This document shows positions 59,335 through 64,000 of a DNA stretch of 64,000 bases, in pieces. The notes under the pieces are model-generated. The model searched no databases and was not told the origin of the DNA. It was given only the letters and a program-made list of their open reading frames with translations. Location: assembly GCA_963575745.1 (NCBI GenBank), contig CAUYUJ010019270.1:482931-546930 (forward strand), written 5' to 3'. The DNA comes from Prorocentrum cordatum. Its lineage: Eukaryota > Sar > Dinophyceae > Prorocentrales > Prorocentraceae. Position 1 is the first letter of the stretch; each line of letters begins with the position of its first letter. A program made the translations under genes and the position numbers.

Positions 59335-60850
59335 TGATTATGGTTTCGGTTCCGGTTCCGGTTCTTCCGGTTTCGGTTCCAGTTCCCGTTGGTTTTGGTT
59401 ATGGTTCTGGTTCCAATTCTGGTTACTGGTTCTTGTTTTGGCTTCGGTTATGGTTTTGGTTATGGTTCCAGGTTCCTTCTTCTTCGAGCTCCCGAAAAAA
59501 AAACCTGGTCACCGTTCCTGTTCTGGTTCTCGTTCTGGTTTCTTTTTTCTTCTGGCCTGGTACAAGAGCGTCTGGTTCCGGTTCTGGTTCTGGTTTCGTT
59601 GTCTTCTCTTGCATGTTCGAAAATCACAGTTCTGGTTCCGGTTGCTGTTTTGGTTTCCTTCTTCTTCCAGCCTCGAAGGAGACCCCCCAAGTCACAGTTC
59701 TGGTTCCAGATTTGGTTTCTGTCTTCTTCTGGCCCTGAAGGAAGCCCTCCTGGTCATGGTTTTTGTTATGGTTCCGGTTCCCGTTGCTGCTTCCATAATC
59801 TTCCGGCCTGAAAAAAAACAGGTCACGGTTCTGGTTCTGGTTCTGGTTACTGTTCTGGTTTCCTTCTTCCAACTTCGGAGAAAACCTCCTAAGCCACGGG
59901 TCTGGTGACGGTAATGGTTCTGCTTCTGGTTTCCTTCCTTTCTTCTGGCCCAGAAGAAGGCGCCCCTGGTCACGGTTTTGGTTATGGTTTCGGTTCTGGT
60001 TCTGGTTTCCTTCTTCTTCCGGCCCGGGAAAAAAAACAAGTCACAAGTCCAATTCTGGTTGTGGTTTTGGTTCCAATTCCCGTCTGCTTCCGACCCGGAA
60101 GATCGACCCCCCAGGTCCGGTTCTGGTTCCGGTTCCAGTTCCGGTTTTGGTTTCCTTTTTCTTCCAACCTCGAAAACCATGGTTCTGGTTCCGGTTTGAA
60201 TTCTGGTTCCGGTGTCCTTCCTCTTCAGGCCCGGAAAAAGACCCGCCAGGTCACAGCTCTGGTTCCGATTCCAGTTCCAATTTTGGTTTCCTTCTCCTTC
60301 CAGCCTGGAAGAAGACCCCCCCGATCACGGTTCTGGTTCTGGTTCCGGCTCTGGTTTCCTTCTTCCTCTTCCAGCCCCGAAGAAGACCCCCCAGGTCATG
60401 GTTCTGGTTCCAGTTCCGGTTCTGGTTTCCTCCTTCTTCCGGCCCCGAAGAAGACACCCCTAGTGACGGTTCTGGTTTCGGCTATGGTTTTTGCATGATT
60501 TTCTTATTCTTTCGGCCTCGAAGAAGACCCCCATGATGTCTGTTCTGGTTCCACTTCCAATTCTGGTTCCAGTTTCTTTCGGTTGCTTTCTTCTTCTGGC
60601 CCTGAAGAAAACGCCATTGGTCACGGTTTTGGTTTCGTTTTCCTTCTGGTTTCGAAACAGACCCCCCAAGTCGCAGTTGTTGTTTCGATTCCGGATTCCT
60701 TTCTTTCCAAACTCGAAAAAGAGCCTGGTCACAATTCCGGTTTCTGTTCCGATTCTGGTTCCGTCTTTTTCGTTTGCCCTCCAGCCGTTGATCTCGGTCC
60801 TGGTTCCTGGTATGGTTCCGGCTTCTTGCTAGGTCAATTTTCAAGCATGC
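59335..60850. repeat. complex array (GGTTCYGGTTCTGG with CGAAGAAGACCCC blocks)
   Basis: A hexamer-like GGTTCC/GGTTCT/GGTTTT base repeat is organised in units of about 65-110 bp: TTCTGGTTTCCTTCTTCTTC, CGGCCCCGAAGAAGACCCCC, CAGGTCACGGTTCTGGTTCC. About 16 units. Minus readings are Thr-Arg-Thr-Gly; plus readings are Val-Pro-Val-Leu. These are not genes. Confidence 0.93.
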
Positions 60851-60959
60851 CCTTGGTCACGGGTCCCATTCAGGTTCCCGGCCTCGAAGAAAACCCTACG
60901 TTCTGCTTCAAACTCCTTTTTCCCCCAACAGTGCTTGCATGTAGGGACTCTTGCTAAAG

Positions 60960-61395
60960 AATTGGGCCTGGCTGTCGGTCTGGCGCCTCCGTGCTCGCCG
61001 TCGCCGCCCCGTCGCCGCCTCGTCGCCGCCCGCGGTCTGGGCCTAGCTGGCGGTCTGGCGGCTGCGTGCTCGCCGTCGCCGCCATTGTTTTACATTGCAT
61101 AGCGTTGCATCGCATTGCTCTGCATTTCGTTTCATTGGTCTGCAGTGCTACACTGTGTTTAGCATTGGTTTGCTCTGCGCTCACTCCGCCTCCTTCTCCT
61201 GGTGTTGCGTTGCCGCGCGTTGCTTCGCATTGTTCTCGCAGCTTTGGGTTGTTTGCGTCTTTTGCTGCTTTGCGTGGCTGCACATTGCTTTGCATTGTTG
61301 TCGTGACTTCGCGCTACTTTGCGTTGCTTCGCGTGGCTTCGCGTTGCTTTGCGTCGTTTCGCGTTGCTCTGCGACGCCATTGCATTGGCTATCCA
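60960..61395. repeat. GCCGTCGCC phrase duplicated, then GCATTGC/GCTTTGC words
   Basis: GGGCCTGGCTGTCGGTCTGG (60964) and GGGCCTAGCTGGCGGTCTGG (61042) start two about 80-bp units. From 61085 about 30 words of GCRTTGCTTY/GCGTTGCTTC at 8-12 bp spacing. Confidence 0.85.
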
Positions 61396-61424
61396 GGCCG
61401 GATAGACGACGACCCCCAGAAACG

Positions 61425-61745
61425 CAGGGCGCGAACCCCGGAATGCGCACACGCCAGCCCCGGAAACGATGGCGGCGCGAACCCCGGAAACGTGAGCGTT
61501 TTTTGATTCGCGGGTCGAGAGCGCACCTCTTCCGGTCGAAGCTAAGCGGGCCGCGCGAAGCTTGAATTACGCAGAGAAGGGGGAGGAGAAGGGGGGCGCA
61601 GCCTCAGAACGAGGCCGGGAGGAGGCAAAGCCTCGGAACCAGGCGGTGTCGACCCCGGAATGTGCACACGCCCGCCCCGGAAACGATGGCGGCGCGAACC
61701 CCGAAAACGTGAGCGGCCATCCACGGAAACAGCGAGGCACCCTCC
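61425..61745. repeat. about 70-bp unit in two copies, 220 bp apart (CGAACCCCGGAAACGTGAGC)
   Basis: Copy a 61433-61500 and copy b 61650-61716 share CCCCGGAATGYGCACACGCC, AGCCCCGGAAACGATGGCGG and CGCGAACCCCGRAAACGTGA. Confidence 0.88.
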
Positions 61746-61792
61746 CTGGAAACGAAGACACGGCCCCCGACACCCTCAGAGCAGGCCTCCCC

Positions 61793-62000
61793 CCCCTCTC
61801 CTCCTCCTCCTCCTCATCATCATCATCATCCTCCTTTTCCTCCTCCTCCGCCTCCTCCTCCTCCTCTCCTCCTCCTCCTCCACGTCCTCCTCCTCCTCCT
61901 CCTTCTCCTCCTCCTCTTCCTCATCCTCCTCCTCCTCCTCCGCCTCCTCCTCCCCCTCTGCCTTGCTCCTCCTCCTTCCCCCCTTCCCCCCATTCATTTC
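61793..62000. repeat. (TCC)n/(TCA)n microsatellite
   Basis: CTCCTCCTCCTCCTCATCAT then TCC units with few interruptions to 61970. Confidence 0.95.
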
Positions 62001-62040
62001 ATTCACCGCCACTTAGGCACACCTCCACGGAACTATACAA

Positions 62041-62540
62041 TCACTCGTAAAGTTTCGGTTCAAGTATTGCCCTGGTTGGGCCGAAAGTGGCTACACCACG
62101 TTCGAGCACCAGCTTCTGTGCGTCGAAAGACTTCATTTGAGCACATGGCTGGTGCACCTGCTGCGGCGCCAGCGAGGGGGCTCGGCTAAATCTCTCATTC
62201 GAATCCGGCTCGAGGGCATCGCGCTTGTTCACCGACCCGACCAAAATTAGTTCACCTGCGTACGTGACTCCAAAGCCTCATTGGGGAGGACAACACGCTG
62301 CGCGGCCCTGGACTACTGTACTGCGGCTTCAGGCGTGCCTCTGAGGTTCAAGAAACTACTGCAGGGCACATTCTGGAAAGCAAAACGGCGGTGGATGTTT
62401 AGCGCTCCCCCAATCAGACCCACACAGGAGCCAAAGCCTAACGTAGGATACCTACCTCTTGCGTCCACCGCCAAACCTGCGTGCAAGTTTGCCCCTCGGC
62501 GCCTTGCTTGGCTGCACACTGCGTCCTGCCGCCCTCAGGA
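62041..62540 (-). other. possible 3' continuation of gene E, frame-broken
   Basis: Minus readings such as GALNIHRRFAFQNVPCSSFL then a stop, and MVGSVNKRDALEPDSNERFS to a stop at 62041. Composition is fair, but stops interrupt it. Confidence 0.3.
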
Positions 62541-62542
62541 CC

Positions 62543-63620
62543 TCAGAAAAACACTTCTAAATCGTGATGATGCTCCCTTTTGTACGTCAACATGGCCGTC
62601 GGGATCTCATTGGGCGTCGTCTGTTTGATTGGATGCCTCTCGGCCGACTGCAGCGCCTCCAGGAGCTGATTCTCGAGTTGCACGTCGTCGGGTAGTAGCG
62701 TGCGCCCTGCCAAGTGGTATGTGAGCCTGTTCTTCGCGTCCTTGCCAGGCTTGTCGAACGTTGGGAGGCAAAGTAGCTCGAACACCAAGTCCAATGCTTC
62801 CGCTGGCGCCCCCTTTTCCAGCATGATCCGCAGCCTCTTGAGGACGCCCGAGCAGCGCATTCGTCGCTCCGGCGTGTCCGCGAACGACCAGTTCTCTAAA
62901 ACGTGCAGAATGGCGTAGAAGCAATGGAAGCTCGGAGCTCCTATGTCCTCCTCTGGTTTCTCTTGCGCTTCTGGATGAACTCTTGGTAGGCCGATATCGC
63001 TGACTTGACCGGCTGGCTGTTGCGGGGCGCCACCGCCGTGGATAGTGTCTGATGTTCGAGCGTGCGCACCCTTGCCTCGAGCTGAACCACCAGCGCTTTG
63101 ATCTCGGCCCCCATCCGATCCTCCATGTCCTCTTCCTCGTCCTCGGCCACTGCTTCCTCCCGCTGCTCGAGCCACCTTGGGGCGCCGACCTTGTGCTTGA
63201 GCGAAGCTTTGGCTGCGTGGTCTCACCAGCCAACTCTGCACGTCCCCTTCTGGCATCACGGAGCACTTCTCGCCACGACTGTAACTGCACACTGGGTTCT
63301 GAATGATCAGTCCCTCGCTGAGCTGCAGACTCGCGAGGACGGCGAATATGGAAAGTATCTGGAAGGAGATCACGGAGGTGAAGTCGACAATGCTCGAGCA
63401 GGTCGGCTGCAGTATCGGCTTCGAACTCGCATACTGGGCATGATAATGAAGATGGTACGCTGGACACCGACTCAAACCTTCCCCTATCCTGTGGGAAGTA
63501 TGCTCTTCTAAAGCTAACCATAACGTGCCTTTTAGCTGTTGTTGTTCTTTTCATCACAGTTTTGCATAACTGACATGTGTTAGTCATTGTAAGCAGCGAC
63601 CCCACATGTACCCTCCTATG
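62543..63620 (-). pseudogene. gene E: zinc-finger and coiled-coil protein, frame-broken
   Basis: Three frames carry consecutive parts. First (63600-63250): TNTCQLCKTVMKRTTTAKRH, a finger with C-x2-C-x12-H but no second His, then SLSCPVCEFEADTAADLLEH, CRLHL, a complete C2H2 finger (C-x2-C-x12-H-x3-H), and VQLQSWREVLRDARRGRAEL. Second (63200-62950): EAVAEDEEEDMEDRMGAEIK, ALVVQLEARVRTLEHQTLST, a probable coiled coil, then AISAYQEFIQKRKR. Third (62965-62543): EDIGAPSFHCFYAILHVLEN, GVLKRLRIMLEKGAPAEALD, LVFELLCLPTFDKPGKDAKN, RLTYHLAGRTLLPDDVQLEN and a stop after HHDLEVFF. The breaks are single-base-type changes with no intron signal, so this is probably a processed, decayed copy. Family not recognised; nucleic-acid binding is likely for the intact form. 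Confidence 0.55.
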
Positions 63621-63654
63621 AGTCCCACCTTCAGCAGCACACATGTGTGACATA

Positions 63655-63905
63655 AGCTGAAAGGGGCCCAAAACGGCACAAGAAGCCCTCAAGTCGGACG
63701 AGTAGGGCCCTCAGGGGGCCACGAGAAGCTCCCGAAAGGGAAACCACCAAACAACATTTCGAGCCTTCGGCCCCAAGGCCCCCATGAGGCCCTAGAGGCG
63801 CCCGAGAAGCCCCCAAGAGACTCAAGAGGACCCCAAGAGCACTCCCAGGAGAACCTCAAGAGGACAACATTACCGATTTTCCATAGGTGTTTGAATGTTT
63901 TTCTT
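63655..63905. other. no gene seen; CCCAAGAGG filler
   Basis: Degenerate CCCAAGAGNNCTC text of the kind found throughout the window. Confidence 0.55.
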
Positions 63906-63970
63906 CGTCGCCGTCGTCGCCATCCCTCTTCAGGGTCGGCGGCACTGGCCGTAAGGCCATTGCAATGCAG
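63905..63970. repeat. (GTC)n plus dispersed module, copy 2
   Basis: TCGTCGCCGTCGTCGCC then CTTCAGGGTCGGCGGCACTG, GCCGTAAGGCCATTGCAATG; compare 5100-5152. Confidence 0.85.
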
Positions 63971-64000
63971 CGCAGCTGCTTCGATTTGGCACCGTTGTGA

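Noticed and set aside
59331-60844. Val-Pro-Val-Leu or Thr-Arg-Thr repeat proteins
   Set aside because: Readings of the GGTTCY array on the two strands.

Overview
The window looks like nuclear DNA of a dinoflagellate, possibly Prorocentrum-like. This is an inference. It rests on the GC-rich composition, dense micro- and minisatellites, well-supported coding sequence on one strand only, spliced exons with GT-AG and probably GC-AG introns, a split cytosine-methyltransferase-like gene, and an RT-RNase H-tyrosine-recombinase retroelement. I saw no rRNA, tRNA, spliced-leader relic, telomere array or bacterial operon.

Layout. 1-3190: left part of a DIRS-order retroelement on the minus strand. Its recombinase domain is intact, a single in-frame TAG separates it from RNase H, and the RT is frameshifted; it is cut off at about 3.2 kb by a collagen-like 9-bp array (3.27-4.80 kb). 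5.77-10.64 kb: an unidentified spliced gene (gene A) whose last four exons join in frame. 11.3-13.7 kb: stacked minisatellites, two of them built of inverted units. 15.54-16.76 kb: a 407-codon exon with a Cys/His zinc-binding cluster (gene Z), transcribed toward gene A. 17.84-20.81 kb: a composite repeat element with an 18-unit, 100-bp array. 22.2-23.5 kb: about 1.25 kb of (TAC)n. 24.4-26.7 kb: a C5-cytosine methyltransferase-like gene (gene B). 28.5-30.84 kb: a relative of the composite element that has amplified a different, 90-bp unit. 31.5-35.7 kb: four satellite blocks, one built on a 32-bp GC palindrome and one with a 580-bp higher-order repeat. 37.3-41 kb: scattered exons (gene D) around a 30-bp array. 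42.3-58.1 kb: a run of minus-strand coding fragments (set C) of one or more unidentified, partly frameshifted proteins, interrupted by a second composite-element copy (46.57-47.81 kb) and other arrays. 59.3-62.0 kb: more arrays. 62.5-63.6 kb: a frame-broken zinc-finger/coiled-coil gene (gene E).

How it fits together. Every coding segment I trust reads right to left, as in the one-direction gene arrays known from dinoflagellates. Intergenic and intronic space is mostly repeats, many present twice or more in the window: the composite element, the 7.7/52.7 kb block, the 5.3/17.5 kb block, the 14.4/38.4 kb block and the 12.4/49.1 kb array. The most original signal is the composite element. Three copies share their ends and are each flanked by a short GGAAT-like direct repeat, yet each has expanded a different internal unit, and two of them carry a hairpin pair with a compensatory base change.
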